A DNA stretch of 64,000 nucleotides, taken from the NCBI GenBank assembly GCA_008360975.2, contig CM039182.1:50418491-50482490 (forward strand), written 5' to 3'. Each line of letters opens with the position of its first letter. The first letter of the stretch is position 1. A program made the translations under genes and the position numbers. The notes under the pieces are model-generated. The model saw only the letters and a program-made list of their open reading frames with translations. It was not told the origin of the DNA and ran no database searches. Shown one piece after another: positions 40,341-52,573 of the stretch. Origin of the DNA: Lichenostomus cassidix (Eukaryota > Chordata > Aves > Passeriformes > Meliphagidae).

Positions 40341-43300
40341 GTGAGCATTTATATCTGTAGGACACTGAGGGGCCTGGAGCATCTGGGTTCACCTTGGGGT
40401 GGCAGGAAGGCCAATTTCCTCGTGCTGGAGCAGAGGAAGGTTGCAATGCTGGGGGCCCACCTGCTTCCAAACTCTTCAGCTCCTCTTCTTCCTTCCATGC
40501 TACCACACCCCAAACATGCCAGTGCAACATGCCCTTACACCCTAAACGGGTCCATTTTGCTATAAACAATTTTAGCGGAAGAATCTTCCTAATCAGAATG
40601 ATTTTTCTGTATCTAAAGTTATCTATTCTCTTGCCCTGACTCAGCAGTCACTGGCACATCATGCTTCAATGCAGTCTGTGAGTTAGAAGATAAAAATGCC
40701 GTAAAACAAAGACATTACTACACTTGAAAGCTTTCTGATTTGTACATCTGGCAAGGTCATTTCTGCTTTAAAAGCCTGACCTTGATCCTTGAAGGCAACA
40801 CTATTCCCCTGTTCTTGACTTCACTGGCAGCAATCAAGATTAAGTTTTCATGAAGGATGCTGTGTGCCAGTGTCACATAGCTGAATAAACTTGCTGACGT
40901 TAATTTGATTTTCAATAGATGTCTCTGTAAGTGAAGTTGTGGTGTCTTACATGAACCTGTTTATTGGACATACCTTCCCTTAAAAACCACTTTGTTTTTT
41001 TTTATTATTATTTGTTTTTAAGAGTATGGCTTCTATCTTATTTAATTGAGTTACAGAAAGCAAAGAAGTCAAATCAACGTACAAGGCATAAGATCTGAAA
41101 CATTCATGGCGATATACCAGTGCTCCAAGGAGTAATTTTTAATGCATTTAAAGAAACTTTCTCTGTTTTCAGAGTTCATGAGAGAGTGGAGAAACATAAA
41201 ATTTTCAAAGGCAATAATTTTAAAGAGATACTTTTAAGTGCACATAAGGAACTCTTTTGAAATAAAAATACCATATGCCAGCATAGGCCTGTATTAACAT
41301 AACTGAGCTAAAAAAAAATCCAAAAAACATCCAAAACCCAGTTTCTCACTCTCTTGATTAACAGCAATATAACTTTATGAAAAAGCTTTCATGCAATTCA
41401 ACTGAAACTTGTTCAGCACAAAGGATTTGATCCAGTACAGCAAAACAAAACATTTTCATAACTACTTAGCGAATAGTCCACTAAAGCTGGCAGAAATCTC
41501 TATCCAGTTAAATCTTCCACTAGACTGTAAACCTAAACCATGCAGAAAAATGGCCGAATTGAGTATTTGCTGTCATCAGCATGAGCAAACATTGCAACAT
41601 AATCTCAGCACTTGCAAGTATAAAATGTGCTGGGATATTAAAAAGGGGAAAGCTACTAGCTAGGTGAAGAGATGCTTTATCACCAACTTTGGGGGTGGTG
41701 AATCATAGGCTCACTTGTACAATTACAAGTCCAGCACATTCTGTTCTTTTTGGCATATTTTGTTGGGTTTTGTTTCTATTACAAATTTTCTTACACTGCA
41801 TACAATGTGATTTCAATGAACAAATGCACTTACTCCAAAATATTTTTAGAGTAATTTCCTCTCTCTAGATGCATTTAGCACTTGCAAAATGGACTTTCCT
41901 GTCTGCACTAAGGAATACTGTACTTTATCCACAAAGTAGAGTGGAATATTATAGATTATCTCTTCAGACTCACCTTACTGTGATTTTACTTTAATGTATA
42001 GAAAAAACTAAGACAATTTTTTTTTCATGTACAACATATTAAGCATATCAAATACTTTTGCAAACATCAAGTTGTTTAATAGAAATTCTAAATGAGCACA
42101 AATATTCCCAGGTGAGCCTGTTCTCACAGGAGCACCTCAGACAAAAAACTTAATAGAGCACTAAAACTTCACTGAAGTTTTCTTCATCCTGTAATTTATT
42201 ACTTTGTTAATTACATGCCAATCTGAAACTGAGAAAATGCTACTTTCTGATTAATCCTTAAAAAAAACCAACCAAAGGAAAAGCATCAATATTCTGCTCA
42301 ATTTGGCTTTTTGTATGTTGCGATAAGTAAAAAAAACCAAAAACCAGTGCAATACAGAAAGACAGAATACAGAATATCTTCATCATTCACAAAATTTCAT
42401 GATGAGGAAAGAAATCTGAATTCTTTGTTAATCTTTGTGTAATAAAAAATTGCAATATAGTTGCTCTTTTAGAAAAATATTTGTAAAATAGATGCCTGTT
42501 ACAACAATTCAGCCTCTTTAGAATATTTCAGTAAACACATTGAAATAAGACATTTCAACACATTTTGACAACTTTGCGTTTGGAGTACATTTTGTGTGAA
42601 CTTACAGTCTGCTTCAAGTTTATTGCACAATGCTACTGGAAAACAACCAGCCAATTAGCACTAAAAATGCAATGGCTGGAGTTCAACTTGTTTGGAAAAA
42701 ACAAAAAAAAGTACTCGGCTATCATCAACACCTGGTGTGGATGCCTGAAGCTGGAATTCAGAGTTAAGCAACTGGAATAAAAGGCACATAGGGATTTTAG
42801 ACAGGGCTGGAACCTACAAAAAACCTAAATGAAGAGATTACTTTGGCTCTGTTCTGAAGGTCTTTGCTAACAAGCTCTCTAAATATATTTTATAAGCTGT
42901 AAAACAAAAGATATGGATTCACCACAAAATATTTCTTGCAGCAGAATGTAGTGACCAAAACAGTGATGTCACAAGTCAGCAGGTAGAACAACAGAGGTAA
43001 ATGTTCCAAAACGACATTGATATGTGACGGATGATCCCCATGCCATAAAAATTTGCGATGGAAGAATTGGTTTGCAGTATACAGAACTAAATGCTTTAAT
43101 AATGTGCAGCCATACATGCTAATATATATTTATAAACATATTGTTGCCACTTTGTTGTACAAGACATGGTAAAGCTCGACACACAGACATCTTGAGACTT
43201 GCTCTACACTTTTCTTCAGGTTTCTCATTACTGCTGGAAAATTCTGAGATCTTTCCAGAGAACATTAATGTCTGTTTTGCCCATACTACATTTTTTTGGA

Positions 43301-45408
43301 AGCTCTTTTCGTGTTATTATCAGTGAACAGTTGAAATTCCAGTTTATTAATTCCAGTGATACCTCTAGAAGTATATTTGCAATATGATTTTGTCCTTGCA
43401 GCACAACACATTTCTCAGGGAGGCCAGCTGCAAATGATAGTTTTGGAAGTAACTTTGATTTTGCACTGCCACGTAGATCTTCAGGTCACTGAGGATATCC
43501 CTGAATTATGTGGCTGCATCAGATCAGTTTGAGGTCACTCAATCCCACTGGATGTTATGCTGTGTACTTACAGGATATCTCTAATACAATATTTAAATTG
43601 TAGTGTCTAGAAACTCCAGCATGCCCAGGGCCATATAGTAACTCTAGATTTACCCTATTTGGTATGAAAGGCTTTGCCACATTTGATAGCTACTATGCTT
43701 CTGCCCTCATACAAGGGAGAGATAACTTTTTAAATTTCATTTTTCATGTGTCTTGTTGGGCCTAACTTGAGCAAAATGAACAAAATATGCTTTCCAGCAT
43801 TTTTTCCCATTGTTTTCACTGGACAGCAGTTAAATTTTCCTCCTTTAAAATACCGTGTTTCTTTATCACCAGCTATGCTGTTTAAATACCAGCTAACTTT
43901 AGTTCATGGTATCTTTTCTCTGAATTTTATAGTACTTTTCTTTCATTTGTTCCAGTTTCTTATATTTTACTTACATTATTTTTCTCCCATCTTTTGGATG
44001 GTTACTTGTATTGCCTTGTCCTTCCCTGCTGCAATTAAAACCCCCCAACATTTACTGCACATCTCAGATGAATACACCTGGCAATAGCCACTTCAAAGAA
44101 ACTGCATCATCAATGAAGTCAGAGCAGCTGAGTCTAGCAATGTAAATAGAAACAGAGCATATGTATATACACCACAAAACAAAAACAAACCCCCAATCAC
44201 AATCCTTTCATGTATTCAGCACAGCAATATGTTCAAATAAAAAAGACCATTAGAGTTTCATCACTAATGTTGTCAAAGCCTTTCATGGGAAAAAAGCCCA
44301 GAAGAGTTTCTGTGCAGCAACTGCACAAGTAGAGCTGGCAAAATAATTATTGGAAGCTGCTGATCTTGAAATTGCAAGCAAGGGAACAGGAAGTGGCAGA
44401 ATGATTGATTTTCTTTATTAATAGTGTCAGAGATATTATTTTAATGCATCTTATCTTTATCCTAACCTTGGGATGTAGTGCAGTATTCACAAAGAGCATT
44501 CAGTGTAACTGTATCATAAAACGTGTATTATATTAGTGACATGTAAGGTCAAGTACTAAAGATGCATAGTATAATAATATAGCCAATATATCAGAAGACA
44601 AGTTAATGTATGCCTTTTATTTTTGTCTACACTATTTCATAAAACCAATTTTCATTTTCATGCACATGATGAATTGCAGGCTCTAAAAGCATTCTGACAA
44701 CATTTAAGAGCATCTCTTCTTATTTTCTGGGAATTAGGGAAAAAATTGATTACTTTATTTAAAAATATAACTCTTGACTGCAAGTGCTAATATTCCTAAG
44801 TGATGTTAAACTATTAATTATTTAAACTGTGTCTTGACAAACAAAGATGCTATATATGTTTTCCTCAAGAAACGGGGGTTCATTGCAAATTATTTCTCCA
44901 AAACTAGTAATAAATTACTACTGTTACTACTGCTTTATGCTGTGGAGTATCTGCCTTAGCAGAACACAGTGCCTCATTCTTTAATACATCTCAGCTTCAT
45001 GCATATTGCTCTGAAAATAAAAGTAAGACAATTTCATGCCACTTGCTGGATCGCAGAACAGCAGTGCCGTGTCTGTACCATAGCCACTGGTGCCATGGAT
45101 AAGAACTGGCACCACCAGATCCTCAGAGTTTTCCTCTGGGTAGCTACTGGCCTTCTGTTTCCCTGAAACACAAAGTTTTATCCAACTTCATCGACGTTCA
45201 AATGCATTACAAACTAAGAAAAAGCTTGCCACAACAGTTTATTTTACCAACAGTGAAAGACAGGCAGCCATAACTCCTCTAATGGTTATAGGAAGATGGC
45301 AAGATCAAAGACTCACTGCACCTAAGGTCCAAGTGTAAAACTGAACTCTCAATTTTCAGACTCGCCAAATATGTGCCTTTTACTTCAGACATCCTCCTTG
45401 TGAAATAG
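40341..45408. other. Non-coding stretch, partly GC-richer at its start
   Basis: The first 220 bases (to about 40560) are GC-richer and open in several frames without recognisable domains. The rest is AT-rich, with T/A low complexity at about 40993-41020. A 7-bp dyad (TGGTGCC and GGCACCA around 13 bases) lies near 45088-45114. No transposon or RNA gene is seen. Confidence 0.5.
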
Positions 45409-45466
45409 CATGTGAGTGACCTATCAGAGTCATTCTACATGTGAGTGACCTATCAGAGTCATTCTA
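45409..45466. repeat. Perfect 29-bp tandem duplication
   Basis: The unit starting CATGTGAGTGACC and ending GTCATTCTA occurs twice head to tail, at 45409-45437 and 45438-45466, without a single difference. Identity of the copies in otherwise diverged neutral-looking DNA implies a recent duplication, or an assembly or population polymorphism. The single-copy allele would be 29 bases shorter. No coding frame is involved. Confidence 0.95.
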
Positions 45467-48400
45467 AAGAACAGGATTAAGGAGAACCTGTTGGTCAAGA
45501 GGAATTATACATATCTGGGAAACTGCAGACAGATCAAAGTGTCCTCAAAATAATTAACAATCTCCTGAATGATTCCACAGAAGTCAAATCCTGACTTCTT
45601 AAATCTATAATAAAAATATTTAATAACTTAAATGAAAAAGTTAATGGTGTAAACTTCCTAGTGTAAATGCAATTCTTTCCTACTATTACTACAGAAGTTT
45701 TTTATACTGGAATCATACTAGTGCTTTCCTCCCCTCCCCCATCTCTCTTTTAATTTAATATCTCTTAGTGTCAAAAAAAAATAAAGGCACCATACATGTT
45801 TATCCACTGTAGAGCAGAGGCAACTTGTAAATTTTATTTCTCATTGCCACCATTCTTAGTGACTTTTGCAAACAGATATGGTAAGCACAACAGGATTTAA
45901 GATCTCTCTTACTGTAGCCTTTGAATCTGTAGTGTAGGAATGGGAACAATTTCTAGGGTAAATTCTTAAGGAATACAAATATTTCACAACATCCAATTGT
46001 TATATCATACTGCCATCTCCTCACTTCTTGTTAAGGATAAAATCAGAATTAAAACCAGTTTCTAAAGTACACTGAAAATCCAAGAGGTTGCTACAGTATA
46101 CTATTCTTGGTAACTTTTAGAATTATTTTTTTTTTCTCTCTCCTTTTTTTTTTCAAAACACCCATTTTCCTAAAATTCTGCAATATTACTGCAGAAACCC
46201 TTACACAGGACACTAAGCTTACCTGTGAATGTCGCAGAAAGAGATATTAGTCTGTTCAAACAACATATGAATAACTAAAGAATGTTTAACTCAAATCACT
46301 ACAATTCCACCAACACAACTGTCTGAAGATCAGACTGAGCACTTGGTCTTGCTCCACCCACCTTCTGAACAAATAAAACATTATGTAAACCAATTAGGGG
46401 ACAAGCAACACTGTCCCCCAGTACTACACCCCTGTGAATGAACATGTGCACTTACAGAGTGCATAGCCCCAGGCTAACAAAATCTCAAAGATGCCAGTTT
46501 GATGCATATATTTGCTTTGTTCTGTTTTGCTTGGGTTTGGCTTCCCCCCATTGAACTGACAATGATTTTGCAGTACAAAAAGGAATCCAGGTGAACAACA
46601 TTCAGCTTCCTAGAACACAAATATCTAAGTAGCAACTCTATTAGATATTCTATATACTTATTTCTCAACAAGAATATAAAGAGTTAAAATTGCTTGTTAC
46701 TCAAAAGAATAAATGTGACACCAAAAGATTATTTGACATTTGGCTCAAACTTATTGCTAAGTCATTTTGGGTGAAAAACTGAGGTGGTGAGAACTTTCAC
46801 TTTTTCTGCAGAAATTCTGAGGATCCTTTCTATGTTCTGAAATGATTATGAAGGCTATTTCTAAGTGTTTCATTACAGGGCAGTGGGAAAGGACTTAGTT
46901 CCCAGACTTTAGCTCCTGTCAGTTCTCTCCATGTGCGGTGTATCAGAGGAGTTTCTACGAGGGCCAATACATCAGGCTCCCAGCCTCACACAGCCATGAT
47001 GATAGGGTAAAAAATGAGAGCTTCTTTTTTTCTGGCCCAAAAAAACCCCTCCCAGGTATGGAGGTCCTGGGACACAGCCCTGCACAGTACCCAGGAGCAT
47101 ACCTGGCAGCAAAGACTAGATTATCTGAGACAGAAGAATCACCCTAAAGGTATTTTCCAGTGTGAATCTGTTCCAAGTGGTATTTATGGTCTCTACATAT
47201 GTGGAATGACTGTAAAATGTTTTAAGACCAACAACATGTGGATGTAGGATCCAAGCAGAGAATGAGTGGAAGTTTGAGGAAGATACACTGTTTTGTAAAA
47301 AAATTGAATGCTGAGAGCTTCTGGTTGTTTTCTTTTGCATTTATTTGCATGCACATGTGTCTTTACGCCAAGAGAGGGAAGGAAGATCGCTTGAATGTTT
47401 CCTCATTGATAGAGGATACAGTGCCAAGCTGAATAAACATCTACCCCATAGCAGGGACACTAAAAAAAACAGATTACCTTGAATAATTGAGATTATATTT
47501 GTTACTTCAAATGAATATAATAAAAGTAATGGTCCTCAGAAGAGATTGGCACTAAACTTTGCTATGCTTAGTTGTGCATCAGTCATGCACAGCTATTTAG
47601 GGCTGTGATAGTAACCCTAAAAGGTAACAACTGTCAGGATGTTCTTACTGTTCTGGGTAGCCTGAAAAATACAGCCAAGTATTTCTTTGACCTTATGGCT
47701 CTGACATATATACAGATAAATAAAGGATGGTCCGAAGTTTCCTTCCTTCCTATTATCCTCATTTTCAGGGAAAGTAAATAATTTATATCAGATTACTCCA
47801 AAATATATGAAAAACTTTTGACTTATTTAATCCCCATTTATGTTTAAAAGAGCCACATTACAGCACCAGCTGTAGAGACAATCATTGAACAAATAATATG
47901 TATAAAGCAAACTGTAGAAACGGGAGCAGGACAACATGAATAGTAGACACAACTTACTCCAAAGCAGGAAAGCAGATGATAGGGTAACACAAGTCTCAGT
48001 ATTGAAAATGCTTTTGCTCATTTTTATGTATTAGATGATCTGGAAGAGCTCCAGTGTGACAAGATGTTAAGCAAACAACAGTAAGCACAAGTTCTGAAGA
48101 GGGTGAGTACCCCCTGGAAAAGAGAAGACAAACACAAAGAAAACCCCCCAAGACCTTGAAACATGGGCCGGGAGAAAAATATTTCAAATAGGGTAGTGAT
48201 TAGGGAAATTATCCTACTGCAGTTTAGTAGTTAAAAATGGATGTCAAAGAGAAGAAAATAAAAGCAATACAATGGCATGTACCTTTTATTCTGATCACAG
48301 AACATTTTATATCATTTTTATCTAAGTTCATCACTACCTTACATTTTTATTTTCCTTTTACCTACACTTCCTCAAATAAAAAACTGTCAGTGTGTTCTTC

Positions 48401-48480
48401 AAATATTTGTATTCTTTTTAAAAGAAATAAATTCTTTTGTAATACAGCTTGTAAAAAACCAGCAGGCCTCCTAACTTAAA
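45467..48480. other. AT-rich non-coding stretch
   Basis: No gene is supported. An uninterrupted pyrimidine tract of 29 bases lies at 46126-46154. A strong minus-strand donor pattern (CACAG|GTAAGC) is near 46222. The nearest minus-strand acceptor-like AG would leave only a 29-base exon, so I do not call it. Confidence 0.5.
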
Positions 48481-48489
48481 ATATTTTTG

Positions 48490-49260
48490 CCATTTATTCT
48501 TGAATATAGTTAAGTACATGTTTATGGACTTCTAATTTCTTGATTGTCATACAGTGCTTCACGCAACAATTTTTATTCTATGTACTGTGTTAGACATCAG
48601 CAATATGTGTATTTGTGGACTGTTGACTGCAGAAGCTGTTCTCAGAACCAAGCCTTTCAGTGTCCAATCATAATGACAACTGCCAAATCTATAAAACTGT
48701 GTTGCTGTTAATTATATTAAGTAGGGGTGCTACTAGCAAGCCTTCCACCACTTGCAGTTAATTCATGTTTGCCACATTTCTTCTCTAGTTGGTTATTTCT
48801 TGAATAAAACAGGTTTTTTTATACATTCTTTTTCAAGATTCATTGAAGAGCTTTTCTGTTCTAAATAAGTGTCAGAAAATGAAATTCCATCCTTCTTTAA
48901 AAAAACATGAAATGCATGCTACACTGCTGCCACTCATTATTTCCTTTAACTTTTTAAAAAACTTTGCCCTTGGGTGTTAATTGCATTTCTATTAAAAAAC
49001 ATGCACAACTCACCATTATCCCTGCCAGCCATTAGCTGTCATGATCAGAAATGAAGACTAATGCTAGTTATAGCATCTTAAAAACAGTGGAACACTGCCA
49101 CAGCCAAATTAGCTGATAAGGAAAGTAATTTTAACTTGAAAGACAGCCTTTTGTTGTCTGGAATGTATGATACAAGTGTGATCAGATTTTGATGTTGATT
49201 AGTTGCTCTCCTTTAACATTATTTGCAGTGGCAGCATAAAAACCTTATTTGAAGATGCAA
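48490..49260. promoter_or_regulatory. Candidate conserved non-coding element
   Basis: This stretch has no visible transposon, simple repeat or long open frame. It has the mixed texture typical of vertebrate conserved non-coding DNA: TAAT and ATTA homeodomain-type cores, a GATA-type site (TGATAAG, 49114-49120), and AACAAA-type words on the minus strand near 49148-49155. This is an impression from motif content only. Single motifs occur by chance, and without a cross-species alignment the call is weak. The edges are approximate. Confidence 0.3.
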
Positions 49261-52200
49261 CAGTTTATCTTCAGGAAGAAAAGAGCTGGATTGAGGCATT
49301 GTCCTGGTAAACCTAAGTTCTAGATCCTAAAACTGTGTTTTGGTCTTTTATATATTTCTACTAGAGAAATAAAATCATCAAAAAGCATTATAACTACAGG
49401 CAACACAAAGAATGAGTTTTAGTCTACAAACCATCTGAAACAATACCAAAAAAAAAGACTGGGAAAATGGGTTTCTCCAGTAAAAGAAATCATGGACTAC
49501 TAATTCAAGGCCAAACTCCTCATTTCATGGATGGAACAGGGAGGAGGAAAATAATAAGAAACAAGGTAGAAGTTTTCAGCTGCACAAACATACATTTCAC
49601 TTTCAAAATGTAAAGGGCTTCATTCCTCATACAGGCACCAAAGACTGAGTAAAAGAATTTGGCATTCTCCTTTGCCTCCCATCAAAGGGAGTCAGAATTT
49701 CCACAGCTGTGATGCTTTTCCTGGCACTCAAGTTGTGGCTACTGCTGATCCAAGCCCTGGATGGCTTACACAGCTTTAATACCATGAACAGACCTAAACA
49801 GTGATTGCTTCCATTCACACCAACCCTGCATGCATGAGATAAGTTATATGAACTAGCCAAATCCTAACTTAAGATCTTACAACTAGGGAAGCTGTCTGAC
49901 AATTTTTAATCTCTCTTATGAAATCTAAGACTAATAGGCTAGATTTTTATATTATCATAAGTTTAATTACAGGTCTTTGTAGATGAAAGAAAAACTGGAC
50001 ACCAAAAAATAAAGTAACAGAAAAGCTATCAGTCCTTTACATCTGATTAGACTAGAAGACCCTTGCAAAGAAGTCTAGGGAGCAAAAGGGGAGCAGGAAT
50101 GGGAAAATGCGCAGAAGGCAGTGCAAGTTTTAGCCCTGTTTACTTACTCTTACTCTTTACCAAGTTTCAAAGAACAATGCAGAATTAAAGTAAATCAGCA
50201 GTGCAGGCATGAAACAACGTTAATGTAAAATTTATAGCACATGTCTAACACCTCTGGAAACAAATCAGCTGTGAGGCAAATAAACTCTGAAGCCTTGAGA
50301 ACAATCTAATAAAGTAAATTTAAAAAAACTCCAGTGGCATATCTAATTTTTAAGTGTTCAACAAAAGTCTAGCTAGGCTTAAAATCTTCTGAGTTGTTAC
50401 TTAACTTGGATCAAAAGTTTGTTTCTAAATGAACAGTTACATACTTTATTTCTTAAGTTCCAAATTCAACTATTAGAAGAGAAAAAATATATTTTATCTT
50501 GTTTGAATTAAAGGGAAAAACAAAGCCACCCCCAAAACCAAACAAAAAGCAAAGTTCTAACATTAGCATTTAAGATCAAATACAGTTCCCTCAGCTCTTC
50601 CCATGTTTGCTCTGTCCAGGAAAATGATCCAATATTCAGTTACAATACTGAAATTGTTGGGTTTTTCAAGAGAGTCTGACTTTCAACCACAAGTCTACAA
50701 TACTCTCTGCAGTTGTGTCATAATCATTTATATTAATGATATATTAACCAGGAAGCATCTGTCTCAGTAACTTAAGAAGAGAAATACACTATGAACATGA
50801 ACATGAAGACGCCATTTAAGTCAGTATCAATATAAATAACAATATGTTAACTTTGAAGTACCATAGAGACCTCTTTAGTTTCTAAATATTTTCACAAAGG
50901 GGTAGTATTTTGCTTCCTTTCAGAGGAACAGTTTCTGAAAGAACAAATGCAGAACAGTTGTATCATAGTCTAAGTGAAGCCCTTTGCTCAAGCTTGTATC
51001 CTCTCTGAAGCCATGCAAATGTTTCAGATGAGCTCATTCTTTTCTAGTTTATGTACAGACCATTATTATGCCAGGATATGTTCCTTAAGAAAGGTTTTGT
51101 CAAAATGAAGTGGTTCTGTGAATATCTGTAGAGGAACATCTCCAAATAATAAAGTAAATTATCACAACAACTCAAAATACAACTGAATTAAATAGTTTTG
51201 AAACATAATTTTCCTTGTGGCCAAGTGCTTTGTCATCTGCACGATACGATTGTGAGCCTGTCCCATGCTACATAAGGACTCTCAGCATAAGGAATTCCCA
51301 TTTGAATTCAACTTACTAAGGTGTCATAATATGTCTGGATGAGTATACTCCTCTCTAAACACATTTCCGATGTTTTCAGGTCATAACTCCAGCATGTTAC
51401 TGTCACTCTTTAAAGACATCATAAAATGAGCAATATGTTCCACGTTCATCATTGTCTAGTGAATAGAAAAGCTGGATTCTAGAGAACATAATTGCTCAAG
51501 GAGCAGCATTGGTCACAGAAAGCTCTGCATATGTTGCAGATAATACCACACAACATTTACAACTCAATTAGCCTAAACTGAAATCATTACAGATCCCATC
51601 TGCTTTTTAAAAGCCACACCGATCAATTAGAATTTCTTTAAAATTAGATTTCTGTCATCTCAACTACCTATACATTGAGAATGAAAAGACTACTAAGAAT
51701 TGTTGTAATCAAGGACTACTTAAGGATTCCAGGAGCATTACAGTTTCAGATTAAACTACAGACAGATGAAGTAAAGGACAAAAAGTAAGGCATATTACTC
51801 TAGAACTACAAAGAGTAGTTATAATTAGAAACTCTTTGAGAAGAATATTTAAGAGTGACTTTCCAGAAGTTTACTGCTTATTTAGAAGTTCACTGCTTCA
51901 TTCCTTGTAGATTAAGGAGATTAACAGTGTTTCCTTTCAAAAAAACCAAACCTGTTTACTTTCCAAGTAATCATTCTTTCAATCAATACTTACAGCAGCA
52001 GCTTTTTCCTCAAGGAAAACAAAACAAAACAAACCGTTTTTCATACATTCCCTTAAACGATCTTCTGAGATGTTTTTCATATAGCAACTAATTATTTTCA
52101 TCAGAATTTGGGTAGTCTAACTAAATACTTTATCTTTTATTTCCATTTAGAAATAAATAGTAGATACAAAGGATCACTTTTTCCTTTAAGAAAATCTCAC

Positions 52201-52418
52201 TCTTATAAAGAGAACAGTTTCTCATTTAGAATTATTTGTTTCAGTTAATTGTCAATCCTGCAGATCCTACTCAACAGCTGTTGGTTTTGGCAAACTTCTT
52301 CTGTGCCGGTATATGAAGTTTCATTTCAAGCATAATCTTCTTTTGCCTTCAAATACTAACGGAAATAAAAATACCAGCATGTAGCGTGTCTATATCCATC
52401 ACAACTTATAGTTTTGAA
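49261..52418. other. AT-rich non-coding stretch
   Basis: No gene, repeat of note or RNA is visible. The frame of 77 codons at 49627-49860 (minus) carries no recognisable domain. A short GAACAT doublet is near 50798. Confidence 0.5.
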
Positions 52419-52573
52419 CATAGAATCATTAGGGCTGGAAAAGACCTCAAAGATCAACAAGTCAACTCTGACCAATACTACCATTCCCACTAAACCGGAT
52501 TGAGGAGTGCTACGTCTACTCAGTTTTTGAATTATTCCAGGGAAAGTGACTGTACCAACTCCTTGGGGACCTG
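52419..52573 (-). mobile_element. CR1 retrotransposon, 3' fragment (second subfamily type)
   Basis: The fragment begins with CATAGAATCATTAGGGCTGG and continues 'AAAAGACCTCAAAGATCA', 'CCATTCCCACTAAACC', 'AGTGCTACGTCTACTC', 'TTATTCCAGGGAAAGTGACT'. These landmarks belong to the CR1 variants whose 3' region mentions an 'aagtgccacgtctac'-like block, a different type from the copies at 2.8 and 22.0 kb. It lies on the minus strand, about 155 bases remain, and the similarity fades after 'CTTGGGGACCTGA'. It shares this type with the copy at 60.3 kb. Confidence 0.88.
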
